64,000 bases of DNA from Clostridia bacterium (GCA_900755895.1 CAAEIG010000229.1:1-64000); one strand, 5' to 3'; counted from the stretch's first letter, positions 24,587 through 33,555 are shown. Notes: generated by a model from the letters alone, not told the origin. Numbers and translations are program-made.

Positions 24587-25468
24587 ATGGAATCCAAAGA
24601 AATGGAAACCCAAGAAAAACAGCGGGACGCCATGCGCAAAAGGGAAAATCTCCGCAAAGCCCTCACGTACCTGCTTTTGAGCGTCTGGGCTGTGGTGGTG
24701 CTGTTCCCCTTCTACTGGATGGTGCTCACCTCCTTTAAAAGCTACAGCTCCTACAACGGAGAGCGGACCCCGGTATTCTTCACCCTGGCCCCCACGCTAG
24801 AAAACTACCAAAATGCTTTTACCGCTGTCCCCCTGCTGGGGTACCTGCTGAACACGCTGATCTTCTCCCTGGCCACCACTGCCGTCATGGTGGTGGTGAG
24901 CACCTTGGCCGCCTACGCCTTTGCCCGGCTGAAATTCCGGGGAAAGAATCTGGTGTTTGGACTGTTCCTGTCCATGATGATGATTCCCACAGAGCTGGTG
25001 GTCATCACTAACTTTGTCACCATCACCAATCTGGATCTACGCAACAGCTTTTTGGGGCTGATCCTGCCCTCCATCACCTCGGTATTTTACATCTACCTCT
25101 TGAAAGAGAACTTCGAGCAGGTCCCCGAGGAGCTGTATAAGGCTGCCAAGGTGGACGGCACCTCTGACTTGAAATACCTGTGGAAGGTGATGATCCCCAT
25201 TTGCAAGCCCACTTTGGTGACCATCACCATCTTGAAGCTCATCGAATGTTGGAACTCCTACGTGTGGCCCCGGCTTATCACCGATGATCCCGCCTACTAC
25301 CTTGTCTCAAACGGCATCCAGGAGATCCGGGAAAACGGCTTCGGCCGTGAAAACGTTCCCGCCATGATGGCCGCTGTGGTGGTCATCTCCGTGCCGCTGA
25401 TTTTGTTGTTTCTAGCCTTCCGCAAGAAGATTATGGAGGGCGTCTCCCAAGGAGGTACCAAAGGATGA
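24587..25468 (+). CDS. ABC sugar permease, UgpE/MalG-like subunit
   Basis: 293 residues: a charged cytoplasmic N terminus (about 25 residues), six transmembrane helices, and the EAA loop ELYKAAKVDGTSDLKYLWKV near residues 181-200, followed by the usual C-terminal helix. It is the second half of the importer channel. AGAGGAGG lies before the ATG. Its last bases overlap the binding-protein start (ATGA), showing translational coupling. Confidence 0.93.
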   Translation: MESKEMETQEKQRDAMRKRENLRKALTYLLLSVWAVVVLFPFYWMVLTSFKSYSSYNGERTPVFFTLAPTLENYQNAFTAVPLLGYLLNTLIFSLATTAVMVVVSTLAAYAFARLKFRGKNLVFGLFLSMMMIPTELVVITNFVTITNLDLRNSFLGLILPSITSVFYIYLLKENFEQVPEELYKAAKVDGTSDLKYLWKVMIPICKPTLVTITILKLIECWNSYVWPRLITDDPAYYLVSNGIQEIRENGFGRENVPAMMAAVVVISVPLILLFLAFRKKIMEGVSQGGTKG

Positions 25469-27081
25469 GAAAGTTTTTTTTCATTGCTCTTGTTTTGGCC
25501 TTGTGCTGGACGCTGACTGGCTGCCACGGCAGCCGGGAGCAATCTGTCTTTGACCTTCCGGAGACCTTCGACACCAGCCGCGACTACGAGGTCACCTTCT
25601 GGGCGAAAAATGACACCAACATGCGTCAGACCGATATCTACAAGCAGGCCATTGCCGAGTTCCAAGATCTGTACCCCAACATCACAGTGAACTTGCGGCT
25701 GTACACCAATTACGGTGACATCTACAACGATGTGATCACCAACATCTCCACCGGCACCACCCCCAACGTGTGCATCACCTATCCCGACCACATTGCCACG
25801 TATATCACCGGCAGCAACGTGGTAGTCCCCCTGGATCAGCTGTTGGAGGACCCTGATTATGGTCTGGGAGGCAGCCAGGTGCTGTTTGACTCCCCCACCA
25901 AGGACGAGATTGTCCCCCAGTTTTTGGAGGAGTGTTCCCTGGCAGGCCACACCTACGCCCTGCCCTACATGCGCTCCACCGAGGCCTGCTATGTCAACAA
26001 GGATCTGGTGGAAGCCCTGGGCTACACCCTTCCCGACGTGCTCACCTGGGACTTTGTGTGGGAGGTCAGCGAAGCCGCTGCCGCCACCATGGGCGATGAC
26101 GGCATCTACAGTGTCAACGGGCAGGAAGTGCTGATCCCCTTCCTGTACAAGTCCACGGACAACATGATGATTCAAATGCTCAACCAGCTGGGGGCCGGAT
26201 ACTCCACCCCGTCCGGCGGCATTGAACTCTTTAACGACACCACCTCGGATCTGCTGTTGAGCATTGGCCAGCATGCTGCCAGCGGAGCGTTTTCCACCTT
26301 CAAGATCTCCAGCTATCCCGCCAACTTCCTGAATGCAGGACAGTGCATCTTCGCTGTGGACTCCACCGCCGGCGCCACCTGGATGGGCTCTGATGCCCCT
26401 CTGGTGGACATCCCCGAGGAAGAGATTGTGGACTTCGAAACTGAAGTCCGGATGGTCCCCCAATTTGACCCTGAGCATCCCAAGATGATCTCCCAGGGAC
26501 CGTCGGTCTGCATCTTCAACAAGGACGATCCCCAGGAGGTACTGGCCTCCTGGCTGTTCACGCAGTACTTGCTGACGGACTCCGTCCAGATTGCCTACTC
26601 CCAAACTGAGGGCTATGTCCCTGTGACCACCCGGGCACAGCAATCCCCGGAATATCAGGACTATCTCTCCCGGGCCGGCGAGGACAACGACACCTATTAC
26701 CAGGTGAAAATAGACGCGGCCAAGCTGCTGTTGGACAACTTGGATAACACCTTCATCACCCCGGTATTCAACGGCTCCACCTCCCTGCGGGACGCTGCGG
26801 GACAGCTCATTGAGGATGTCTCCAAGGCTGCACGGCGGAGCCAGACCGTGGACGAGGCCTTTATTCAGCAGCTCTACAGCGACACCGAATCTCTCTATCA
26901 CCTGGACAGCATCAGCAGTTCCGGCGGAGAAAAGGAAAACCTGGGCCCCCTGCCCACCACAGCCGTAGCACTGCTGACAGCCATTGGCGTGGCCTGGGGA
27001 CTCATCTTGGTATATCTGGCAGTGCGCTGGTGGAAAAAGCACCGCTCTACCGCAAAAAAGCCCAATTCTTTCGCCAAATAG
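25465..27081 (+). CDS. ABC solute-binding lipoprotein with an extra C-terminal membrane anchor
   Basis: 538 residues of the extracellular solute-binding family 1. A lipoprotein signal ends at lipobox LTGC (C20). The mature part has the family's two-lobe pattern (VTFWAKNDTN, ITYPDHIATY). Residues about 497-520 form a second hydrophobic helix followed by KKHRSTAKKP, so the protein appears fixed at both ends. Most family members end after the second lobe near 430-450 residues, so the 90-residue extension is unusual. Ligand unknown: the family takes oligosaccharides or glycerol-3-phosphate. It is the last gene of the importer operon. Confidence 0.88.
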   Translation: MRKFFFIALVLALCWTLTGCHGSREQSVFDLPETFDTSRDYEVTFWAKNDTNMRQTDIYKQAIAEFQDLYPNITVNLRLYTNYGDIYNDVITNISTGTTPNVCITYPDHIATYITGSNVVVPLDQLLEDPDYGLGGSQVLFDSPTKDEIVPQFLEECSLAGHTYALPYMRSTEACYVNKDLVEALGYTLPDVLTWDFVWEVSEAAAATMGDDGIYSVNGQEVLIPFLYKSTDNMMIQMLNQLGAGYSTPSGGIELFNDTTSDLLLSIGQHAASGAFSTFKISSYPANFLNAGQCIFAVDSTAGATWMGSDAPLVDIPEEEIVDFETEVRMVPQFDPEHPKMISQGPSVCIFNKDDPQEVLASWLFTQYLLTDSVQIAYSQTEGYVPVTTRAQQSPEYQDYLSRAGEDNDTYYQVKIDAAKLLLDNLDNTFITPVFNGSTSLRDAAGQLIEDVSKAARRSQTVDEAFIQQLYSDTESLYHLDSISSSGGEKENLGPLPTTAVALLTAIGVAWGLILVYLAVRWWKKHRSTAKKPNSFAK

Positions 27082-27128
27082 AAGCCCATCCTTGGCGGAA
27101 TCGAACCCTTGACTTTTCGTCATTCTGA

Positions 27129-27157
27129 TTGACTTTTCCACGTTTTGGTTGTATAAT
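27129..27157 (+). promoter_or_regulatory. Sigma-A promoter of the lipoprotein gene
   Basis: TTGACT (27129-27134), 17-base spacer, TATAAT (27152-27157). A second TTGACTTTTC copy lies 19 bases upstream. Confidence 0.88.
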
Positions 27158-27171
27158 ATGCCCGAATCCGC

Positions 27172-27204
27172 AAGGAGGCTTTCCCCACGGGGAAAGCCTC
27201 CTTT
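27172..27204 (+). promoter_or_regulatory. Perfect hairpin at the 5' end of the lipoprotein mRNA
   Basis: AAGGAGGCTTTCCCC (27172-27186) pairs with its exact complement (27190-27204) across a three-base loop. It starts about 8 bases after the predicted transcription start. It could act as a 5' stabiliser, an attenuator, or the terminator of the ABC operon. Confidence 0.6.
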
Positions 27205-27235
27205 GACGGTACCTTATCAAAGGAGTAATGAAATC

Positions 27236-28105
27236 ATGCGTAAAGTTCTTTGTGCCATCCTTGCCCTGTGCCTTGCCGCTTCTATGACCGCCTGCGCCGG
27301 CAGCGGCAACAGCTCCACCTCTGAGAGCAGCACCTCTGAGTCCTCTGTGGCAGAAGAGACTAGCTCTGAGTCCTCTGCTGCAGAAGAGAGCAGCTCCGAT
27401 GTCAGCGCCTCCGAAGAGGAGACCAGCGGCACCGATGCAGAAGCCACTGTGATGAGCTATGACGAGTACATGGCTGCTGCCGTGGATGACCCTGTGACCA
27501 TTCAGGCTTATGTTCAGGCAAAGCAGGCCTACTACGCCGAGCAGGAAACTGCCACCGTGTACCTGCAGGATCAGGACGGCGGCTATTTTGCCTATGACAT
27601 GAAGTGCTCTCAGGAAGACTACGACGCCATGACCGAGGGCACCTGCATTCAGGTCAGCGGTTATAAGGCTGAGTGGTCTGGCGAAGTTGAGATCATGGAC
27701 GGCCAGCTGGACAGCATTGTGGAAGGCGATACCTTTGTGGCCGACGCTCTGGACGTCACCGACCTGCTGGGCACTGAGGATCTTCAGTCCCATCAGAATG
27801 AAAAGGTCAGCTTCACTGGCCTGACTGTGGCTCCCAGCACTGATGCCAACGGCAACGAGGCTGCTTTCCTGTACAACTATGACGGCTCCGGCACCCAGGG
27901 CGATGACCTCTACTTCAACGTCACCGTGGGTGACAGCGAAGAAGTCTACACCTTCACCGTGGAGTCCTACCTCTGCGATAGCTCCTCCGAAGTCTACAAG
28001 GCTGTGGAGGGTCTCCAGGTTGGCCAGACCATCGACGCTGAGGGCTTCCTCTACTGGTACGAGGGCGTCAATCCCCACATCACTTCTGTGACTGTGGCCG
28101 GCTAA
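27236..28105 (+). CDS. Ser/Glu-rich lipoprotein of unknown function
   Basis: 289 residues. The signal peptide ends at lipobox MTAC (C20). Residues 21-70 are a low-complexity Ser/Glu/Thr linker, presumably crossing the cell wall. The globular part (75-289) appears to hold two similar segments, DPVTIQAYVQAKQAYYAEQETATVYLQDQDGGYFAYDMKC-like and the later VSFTGLTVAP... stretch (both abbreviated), suggesting tandem OB-fold-like beta domains. AAAGGAG lies 10 bases before the ATG. It has its own promoter and terminator, so it is not part of the ABC operon, though it lies next to it. No enzyme motif is visible. Confidence 0.75.
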   Translation: MRKVLCAILALCLAASMTACAGSGNSSTSESSTSESSVAEETSSESSAAEESSSDVSASEEETSGTDAEATVMSYDEYMAAAVDDPVTIQAYVQAKQAYYAEQETATVYLQDQDGGYFAYDMKCSQEDYDAMTEGTCIQVSGYKAEWSGEVEIMDGQLDSIVEGDTFVADALDVTDLLGTEDLQSHQNEKVSFTGLTVAPSTDANGNEAAFLYNYDGSGTQGDDLYFNVTVGDSEEVYTFTVESYLCDSSSEVYKAVEGLQVGQTIDAEGFLYWYEGVNPHITSVTVAG

Positions 28106-28130
28106 TTCTTCTCGAAATTCATTTCAAAAT

Positions 28131-28167
28131 CCCCGACAGTGAATGTTCACTGCCGGGGGTTTTTTTA
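28131..28167 (+). terminator. Terminator of the lipoprotein gene
   Basis: CCCCGACAGTGAA pairs with TTCACTGCCGGGG (one mismatch) and is followed by seven T residues. Confidence 0.9.
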
Positions 28168-28251
28168 GCATAATAATTCCACCTGTCTTCCCATAAGCCG
28201 AAAAGTGTGGTACAATGAGCACAGAAATTCTCTTGGAGAGGAGCGAAAAAC

Positions 28252-29706
28252 ATGAAAATTTTATTCATTGATATTGATACCCTTCGTCCGGATCACATGG
28301 GATGCTACGGCTACAGCCGCAATACCACCCCCAACATCGACCGCGTCTGCAGTGAAGGCATCCGCTTTGACCAGTACTACTGCTCTGACGCTCCCTGCCT
28401 GCCCTCTCGCGCTTCTCTGGTCAGCGGTATGTTCGGCATTCACAACGGCGCTGTTGGCCACGGAGGTACGGCCGCAGATCGCCGTCTCACCGGCTATCCC
28501 CGGGACTTCACCGACATTGTGGATGACAACTGCTTCCACAACATCTTCCGCAAAGCCGGTTTCCACACCGCTTCTGTGAGCACCTTCCCGGAGAGACACT
28601 CTTCCTGGTGGTTTAATGCCGGCTTCAACGAGTGCTACAACGTGGGCGGTCACGGCGGAGAATCCGGCGAGGAAGTCCTCCCCGTAGCTCTGGACTGGCT
28701 GCGCCGGAACAAGGACAAAGACAACTGGTTCCTGCACGTCCATTTCTGGGATCCCCACACGCCCTACCGGGCTCCGGAAAGCTTTGGTAATCCCTTTGAA
28801 GACGTTCCCATGGACACCTGGATTGATGAGAAAATTCTGCAGGAACACGTCCACGCCACAGGTCCTCACAGCATCAGCGAACTAAACATGTTTGATGACG
28901 CTCAGAATCCCAAATACCCCCGCATGCCTGGCAGCGCTTCGGATATGGCCGGCATGAAGCGGATCATGGACGGCTATGACACGGGAATCCTCTATGCGGA
29001 CTACCTCATTGGCCAGATCTTTGATCTGCTCAAAGAACAGGGCAACTACGACGACACCGCCATCATCATCACCTCCGACCACGGCGAGAATATGGGCGAG
29101 CTGTCCATCTACTCCGAACACGGCACCGCCGACTATCCCACCTGCCACATCCCCTTTATTATCAAGTGGCCCGGTGTGAAACCCGGCTCCTCTGACGGCG
29201 AACTCCACTACAGCCTGGACCTGCTGCCCACTATGGCAGAACTGCTGGGCGTGGATCCCTGGGAGAAATGGGACGGCCAGAGCTATGCCAAGACCATCAC
29301 CTCCGGCGAACCTCAGGGACGGGACAGCTTGGTGCTCTCCCAGATGGCCCATGTGTGCCAGCGCTCCGCCAGATTCGGCGACTGGCTGTACATTCGCACC
29401 CTCCACGACGGATTCCACCTCTTTGACAAGGAGATGCTCTTCAACCTGAAGGAGGATCCCCATGAGCAATTTGACGTAAAAGAGCAGCATCCCGACATCT
29501 GCGCTCAGGGCGCCAAGATCATCCTGGATTGGCATGATGAACAGATGCTCAAGTCCGACAGCCCTGTGGATCCCATGATCACCGTGCTGCAGGAAGGTGG
29601 GCCCTATCACGCCAGGGGCTTCCTGGAACAGTACGCCCAGCGTCTGGAGCAGACCGGGCGTGCCGAAGGCGCTCAGGAACTGCGCAGAAGACATCCCAAG
29701 GGCTGA
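28252..29706 (+). CDS. Sulfatase (Cys-type formylglycine enzyme)
   Basis: 484 residues of the alkaline phosphatase/sulfatase superfamily. C49 in CLPSR is the Cys that must be oxidised to formylglycine; metal ligands lie in DIDTLRPD near the N terminus and in TSDHGEN. No signal peptide is seen, so the enzyme would act in the cytoplasm on imported sulfated sugars. GGAGAGGAG lies upstream of the ATG. A TACAAT box at 28211-28216 with a weak -35 (TTCCCA) may be the promoter. The next gene encodes the matching anaerobic maturase 10 bases downstream. Substrate (sulfated glycan, mucin sugar) unknown. Confidence 0.9.
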   Translation: MKILFIDIDTLRPDHMGCYGYSRNTTPNIDRVCSEGIRFDQYYCSDAPCLPSRASLVSGMFGIHNGAVGHGGTAADRRLTGYPRDFTDIVDDNCFHNIFRKAGFHTASVSTFPERHSSWWFNAGFNECYNVGGHGGESGEEVLPVALDWLRRNKDKDNWFLHVHFWDPHTPYRAPESFGNPFEDVPMDTWIDEKILQEHVHATGPHSISELNMFDDAQNPKYPRMPGSASDMAGMKRIMDGYDTGILYADYLIGQIFDLLKEQGNYDDTAIIITSDHGENMGELSIYSEHGTADYPTCHIPFIIKWPGVKPGSSDGELHYSLDLLPTMAELLGVDPWEKWDGQSYAKTITSGEPQGRDSLVLSQMAHVCQRSARFGDWLYIRTLHDGFHLFDKEMLFNLKEDPHEQFDVKEQHPDICAQGAKIILDWHDEQMLKSDSPVDPMITVLQEGGPYHARGFLEQYAQRLEQTGRAEGAQELRRRHPKG

Positions 29707-29716
29707 GCCGATTCCC

Positions 29717-30847
29717 ATGCGCAACCCTCACATCATGATAAAACCCTCCTCCGGGGCTTGTGACCTGCGGTGCCGTTACTGCTTTTACCACGACCTGACA
29801 GAAAAGCGGGACCAATCTTCCTACGGTTTTATGACGAAGGAAACCCTGGAGACTGTGATTCAAAAGGCTTTGGCGGCTGCCACCCAGAGCTGTACCATCT
29901 CCTTCCAAGGCGGGGAACCCACCCTCATTGGGCTGGACTTTTTCAAAAAAGCGGTACAGCTCCAGCGAAAGCACAACGTCAACCGGGTGGAGATCCGCAA
30001 CGCCATTCAGACCAACGGTCTGTCCCTGGACGGGGAATGGGCAGATTTCTTCCGAGAACATCACTTTTTGGTGGGAATCTCCCTGGACGGCGTCAAGGAC
30101 ACCCACGACGCCAACCGTCTGGACGCTCAGGGAAAAGGCACCTTCAACCGGGTAAAACAGGCCATTCAGCTTTTGGAAAGCCGGAAGGTGGCTTACAACA
30201 TCCTCACGGTGGTAAACGGCCAGACCGCTCCCCATGCCGGACAGATCTATCGGGCATACCAACGAGCGGGACTGGGGTACTTGCAGTTTATCCCCTGCCT
30301 GGATCCCATTGGAGAGACTCCCGGCAGCCATCCTTACTCCCTGACTCCGGAGGCCTACGGCAGCTTTCTATGCAATCTGTTTGACCTCTGGTATCAGGAT
30401 GCCCTGCAAGGCAGAGCGCCCTCCATCCGCCAATTTGAGAACTACATTGAAATGCTGCTGGGTTATCCTCCGGAAGCCTGTGGAATGGCTGGCATTTGCA
30501 GCATCCAACACATTGTAGAGGCGGACGGTTCCGTCTATCCCTGTGATTTCTACGTGCTGGACGCCTTCCGTCTGGGAAACCTCCTCACCGACAGCTGGGA
30601 GCAGATCGAACAAGCTCGGAAAGCCCTGGGCTTCCTGGAGCAATCTCGCGGGGTGGACCCCGCCTGTCAGAAGTGCCCCCACTTCTCTCTGTGCCGGGGC
30701 GGATGCCGTCGCTATCGCCCGGTAAAAGAGGATGGCACCCTGGGAAGAAGCTTCTTCTGTGAAAGCTACCGGACCTTCTTTGCCCACGCTGCTCCCGGTC
30801 TGCGGCAGCTGGCAGATATCGCCAGAGTGCAGCTGGGAAGACGATGA
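29717..30847 (+). CDS. Anaerobic sulfatase-maturating enzyme (radical SAM, SPASM)
   Basis: 376 residues. The radical SAM cluster CxxxCxxC is at C15, C19 and C22 (CDLRCRYC), with FQGGEPTL next. The C-terminal SPASM/twitch Cys set includes CGMAGIC, YPCDF and CQKCPHFSLCRGGC, which bind two further 4Fe-4S clusters. It oxidises the active-site Cys of the neighbouring sulfatase to formylglycine without oxygen. The sulfatase gene ends 10 bases before and no separate promoter is visible, so they form one operon. The ribosome site is weak (AAGGGCTGAG), which fits a catalyst needed in small amounts. Confidence 0.93.
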   Translation: MRNPHIMIKPSSGACDLRCRYCFYHDLTEKRDQSSYGFMTKETLETVIQKALAAATQSCTISFQGGEPTLIGLDFFKKAVQLQRKHNVNRVEIRNAIQTNGLSLDGEWADFFREHHFLVGISLDGVKDTHDANRLDAQGKGTFNRVKQAIQLLESRKVAYNILTVVNGQTAPHAGQIYRAYQRAGLGYLQFIPCLDPIGETPGSHPYSLTPEAYGSFLCNLFDLWYQDALQGRAPSIRQFENYIEMLLGYPPEACGMAGICSIQHIVEADGSVYPCDFYVLDAFRLGNLLTDSWEQIEQARKALGFLEQSRGVDPACQKCPHFSLCRGGCRRYRPVKEDGTLGRSFFCESYRTFFAHAAPGLRQLADIARVQLGRR

Positions 30848-30848
30848 C

Positions 30849-30892
30849 AACAGAAAACGGCGGTCACTTCCATGTGACCTCCGTTTTCTGTT
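30849..30892. terminator. Bidirectional terminator between convergent operons
   Basis: AACAGAAAACGG pairs with CCGTTTTCTGTT, and the inner GGTCAC pairs with GTGACC. It serves the maturase (plus) and the MFS gene (minus), whose stop codon lies inside the stem. Confidence 0.85.
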
Positions 30893-32090
30893 ACTGCGCT
30901 TCTTTTTCCCGCTGGGCCTTACTGTGGGAGATAGCCTGCCGGACTTTTACGGTAAACACCACCATTACCAGGAAAAACGCCGTGAGATAAGCCGGGAACA
31001 ACGCCACCGTGACCACCTGGCCCAACACGCCAAACACTGTGGGAACCAGCATCACGCCGATGTAGGAAAATGCCATTTGTGTGCCAATCACCGACTGGGA
31101 GACCTCTGGTCCGAAACTCTCCGGTGCCAAATAGTTGTAATTGGGGAACATGGGACCATTCCCCAATCCCACCAAGAACAATCCCACTGCGGACCACACA
31201 GGCGGCACCGGCAACAACAGTACCACCAACGCCACTCCCAGGACAACCATTCCCAGGCGAATAATCTGCCAGCTGTGAAGCTTTGCCGCCAGCACACCGG
31301 ACAGGAATCTCCCCACCGCCATGCCGATGTAATAGAACATCACATACCACGCAGCTCGGTCCTCTGTCACGCCCTTGGATTCCACCAGGAAAGTGGCCCC
31401 CCAGCTGCCAGCAGTCACCTCGATACCCACAGAGGCCACAAAGAGCAGGCACATCCCCTTGACCCCAGGAAGCTTCAAGACCTTTCTCACAGGCAGGGCA
31501 TTTGTCTTCTCCTCCCCGCTTTCTCCGTCGGTACGGACCCCTTGGACCTTCTTCCACAGGGGCAGCGTCAAAAACAGCAGCAGAGCGATCACCAACTGCA
31601 TGGCAAAAGCTGTGCGGTATCCTCCCCGCCAACCCTGGGGACCGCTGATCACTAGGGACAACACATAAGGGCTCAAGGATACTCCCACCCCGTAAAAGCA
31701 GTGCAGAAAGCTCATGTGGGTTGCTGAATAGTGCAGCGCCACATAGTTGTTCAGGGCAGTGTCAATGGCTCCAGCACCCAACCCCAAAGGGATCGCGCAG
31801 AGGATCAACAGCCAAAAGCTGCCGCTGAAGGAAAATCCCAGCAGAGCCACTGCCGTCAGCGCGGTACTGAACGCCGAGACCCGGGCTGTACCAAATCGCC
31901 GGATCACCTGGCTGCTCATCAGACTGGAGACCACCGTCCCACAGGATGTGGTCACCGTGACAAAACTGGCAAAAGAAATGGGCAGGGAAAACTCCCTGTA
32001 GATAGCGGGCCAGGCAGTTCCAAACAGGGAGTCCGGAATCCCCAGCCCGATGAAGGCGGTGTAGATCACCGCCAACAAGAGCATTGCCAT
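30891..32090 (-). CDS. MFS transporter, unknown substrate
   Basis: 399 residues with twelve hydrophobic helices in two six-helix halves joined by a charged loop (about 185-210, WKKVQGVRTDGESGEEK). The first half has FIGLGIPDSLFGTAWPAI, which resembles the fucose/glucose-permease-like MFS group. ATG 32090 is chosen: AAAGGGG lies 9 bases before it, and the earlier ATG at 32123 falls inside the promoter -10 box. It has its own promoter. Sugar uptake or export is a guess from the family. Confidence 0.8.
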   Translation of the reverse strand: MAMLLLAVIYTAFIGLGIPDSLFGTAWPAIYREFSLPISFASFVTVTTSCGTVVSSLMSSQVIRRFGTARVSAFSTALTAVALLGFSFSGSFWLLILCAIPLGLGAGAIDTALNNYVALHYSATHMSFLHCFYGVGVSLSPYVLSLVISGPQGWRGGYRTAFAMQLVIALLLFLTLPLWKKVQGVRTDGESGEEKTNALPVRKVLKLPGVKGMCLLFVASVGIEVTAGSWGATFLVESKGVTEDRAAWYVMFYYIGMAVGRFLSGVLAAKLHSWQIIRLGMVVLGVALVVLLLPVPPVWSAVGLFLVGLGNGPMFPNYNYLAPESFGPEVSQSVIGTQMAFSYIGVMLVPTVFGVLGQVVTVALFPAYLTAFFLVMVVFTVKVRQAISHSKAQREKEAQ

Positions 32091-32121
32091 AAGTACATTT
32101 CCCCTTTCACGCATCCATTCC

Positions 32122-32150
32122 ATTATAGCAGTTTTTCCCTCTGGTTGTCA
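32122..32150 (-). promoter_or_regulatory. Promoter of the MFS gene
   Basis: TGACAA (32145-32150, minus strand), 17-base spacer, TATAAT (32122-32127). Confidence 0.7.
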
Positions 32151-32216
32151 CTGCACCACTGATTTTTCCAACGTCCATGGTCGGTTCCCAGGCCAACGGA
32201 AGATGGAACACTCCTT

Positions 32217-32254
32217 AAAAAGGGGCTGTTGCATGATGCAACAGCCCCTTTTGC
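32217..32254 (-). terminator. Terminator of the C-S lyase gene
   Basis: A perfect long stem, AAAAGGGGCTGTTGCA with its complement around a very short loop, with T runs on both strands. It lies about 80 bases after the minus-strand lyase stop. Confidence 0.88.
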
Positions 32255-32332
32255 CTATTCGGAAATTTCGGAATTCGTCCGTCAGGTTTTTTCTTTCCAC
32301 AAATTGCTGCAAGCTTGTTTAAAAAGCTTCCA

Positions 32333-33532
32333 TCAGTCCACAAAAACGTATTTCTGCATCCGGTCAAAGGCCTCCTGCACACGGGACAGGGGCAGTGCCA
32401 GATTCAAGCGGATATGGCAAGGTCCATGGAAAGCCCGGCCGTCCTGCCAGGCAACGCCCACTTCCCAACCGGCATCCAACACCTGCTGAATCGTCTTGCC
32501 ATGGGCCTCACACCACTTGGTGCAATCCAAGAACAACATGTATGTACCCTGGGACTTCATAACCTCTACCCCGGGGAAATGCTTCTGAATGAAATCACAG
32601 GCGTACTCCACATTGCCGGTGAGCACCTGGCGAAGCTCGTCCACCCACTCCTGGCCCTCGGGTGAATAAGCACCCACCAGAGCATGCATGGACAACACAT
32701 TCATGGAGTTATAATGGGACAGCGAGGATTCCTTCTCAATACGCTCCCGCAGAGCCTTATTGTAGATGATATGATAGCTGCCGATCAAACCCGCCAAGTT
32801 GAAGGTCTTGGAGGGAGCATACATGGCCGCAGTGCGCATCTTAGCGTCCTCAGAAATAGTCTGGAAGGGAATGTGCTTGTTGTCCCCCAGGATCAGGTCG
32901 GACCAGATTTCATCGCACACGACCATCACGTCGTGCTTCTTAAAGAGCTCCGCGGCCTTCTCCAATTCCCAACGCTCCCAAACACGGCCACAGGGATTAT
33001 GGGGAGAACAGAACACCGTGGCATGGATTTTGTTTTCTACAATCTTCTTCTCCATGTCCTCAAAATCCATCCGCCAGATGCCATTCTCGTCCCGCTTCAG
33101 GGGGCTGTGAATAATATGATAGCCATTGTTGGTAAGGCAGCCGGTGAAGCCCACATAGGTGGGAGAATGGAGCAGCACGTTGTCGCCTCTGGAGCACAGC
33201 ACGTTCAAGGCGCTGGTCACGCCGCCCAACACGCCGTTCTCATAGCCAATACACTCCTTGGTCAGACCCTCTACACCATTGCGCTCCTTCTGCCAGTTGA
33301 TGATGGCGTTAAAATAGTCATCGCTGGGGGCAAAATAGCCAAAGAAGGGATGCTCCAACCGCTTGGTGACAGCCTGGGGAATGGTGGGAACGGTGGGGAA
33401 GTTCATGTCCGCCACCCACATGGGGATAATGTCAAATCCCTCCTTGGGAGGCTTTGCTCCCGCAGTCAGACTGTCCACTGCGATGGCGTCATGGCCATGC
33501 CGGTCGATTACACTGGTAAAATCGTATTTCAT
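32333..33532 (-). CDS. patB: PatB/MalY-type C-S lyase (PLP enzyme)
   Basis: 399 residues of the fold-type I PLP family. K242 in APSKTFNLAG binds PLP; MWVADMNFP, FGYFAP, CSPHNPCGR and DEIWSDL are hallmarks of the PatB/MalY branch, which cleaves cystathionine or cysteine conjugates to a thiol, pyruvate and ammonia. Its ATG overlaps the stop of a tiny upstream ORF (ATGA), and the only strong ribosome site in the leader, AAAGGAGG, belongs to that ORF. Translation therefore appears coupled to the leader peptide. It has its own promoter at 33600-33628 and ends at a strong terminator. Confidence 0.9.
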   Translation of the reverse strand: MKYDFTSVIDRHGHDAIAVDSLTAGAKPPKEGFDIIPMWVADMNFPTVPTIPQAVTKRLEHPFFGYFAPSDDYFNAIINWQKERNGVEGLTKECIGYENGVLGGVTSALNVLCSRGDNVLLHSPTYVGFTGCLTNNGYHIIHSPLKRDENGIWRMDFEDMEKKIVENKIHATVFCSPHNPCGRVWERWELEKAAELFKKHDVMVVCDEIWSDLILGDNKHIPFQTISEDAKMRTAAMYAPSKTFNLAGLIGSYHIIYNKALRERIEKESSLSHYNSMNVLSMHALVGAYSPEGQEWVDELRQVLTGNVEYACDFIQKHFPGVEVMKSQGTYMLFLDCTKWCEAHGKTIQQVLDAGWEVGVAWQDGRAFHGPCHIRLNLALPLSRVQEAFDRMQKYVFVD

Positions 33533-33555
33533 AGTTGTTTCGGCATGTTAACCAT
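33529..33555 (-). CDS. Eight-codon upstream ORF coupled to the C-S lyase gene
   Basis: On the minus strand AAAGGAGG is followed by ATG and the peptide MVNMPKQL, whose TGA overlaps the start of patB as ATGA. The start region forms the dyad GGCATG-GTTAA-CATGCC. It is too short for family assignment. The spacing and overlap suggest a translated leader that feeds ribosomes to patB. Confidence 0.55.
   Translation of the reverse strand: MVNMPKQL

Noticed and set aside
27092..27110. GGAATCGAACC, which resembles the T-arm of a minus-strand tRNA
   Set aside because: No acceptor, D or anticodon arm can be formed around it and there is no CCA. At most it is a remnant; chance is likelier.
30732..31655. 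307-codon frame opposite the MFS gene
   Set aside because: It crosses the bidirectional terminator at 30849-30892 and is Gln/His-rich. It is a shadow.
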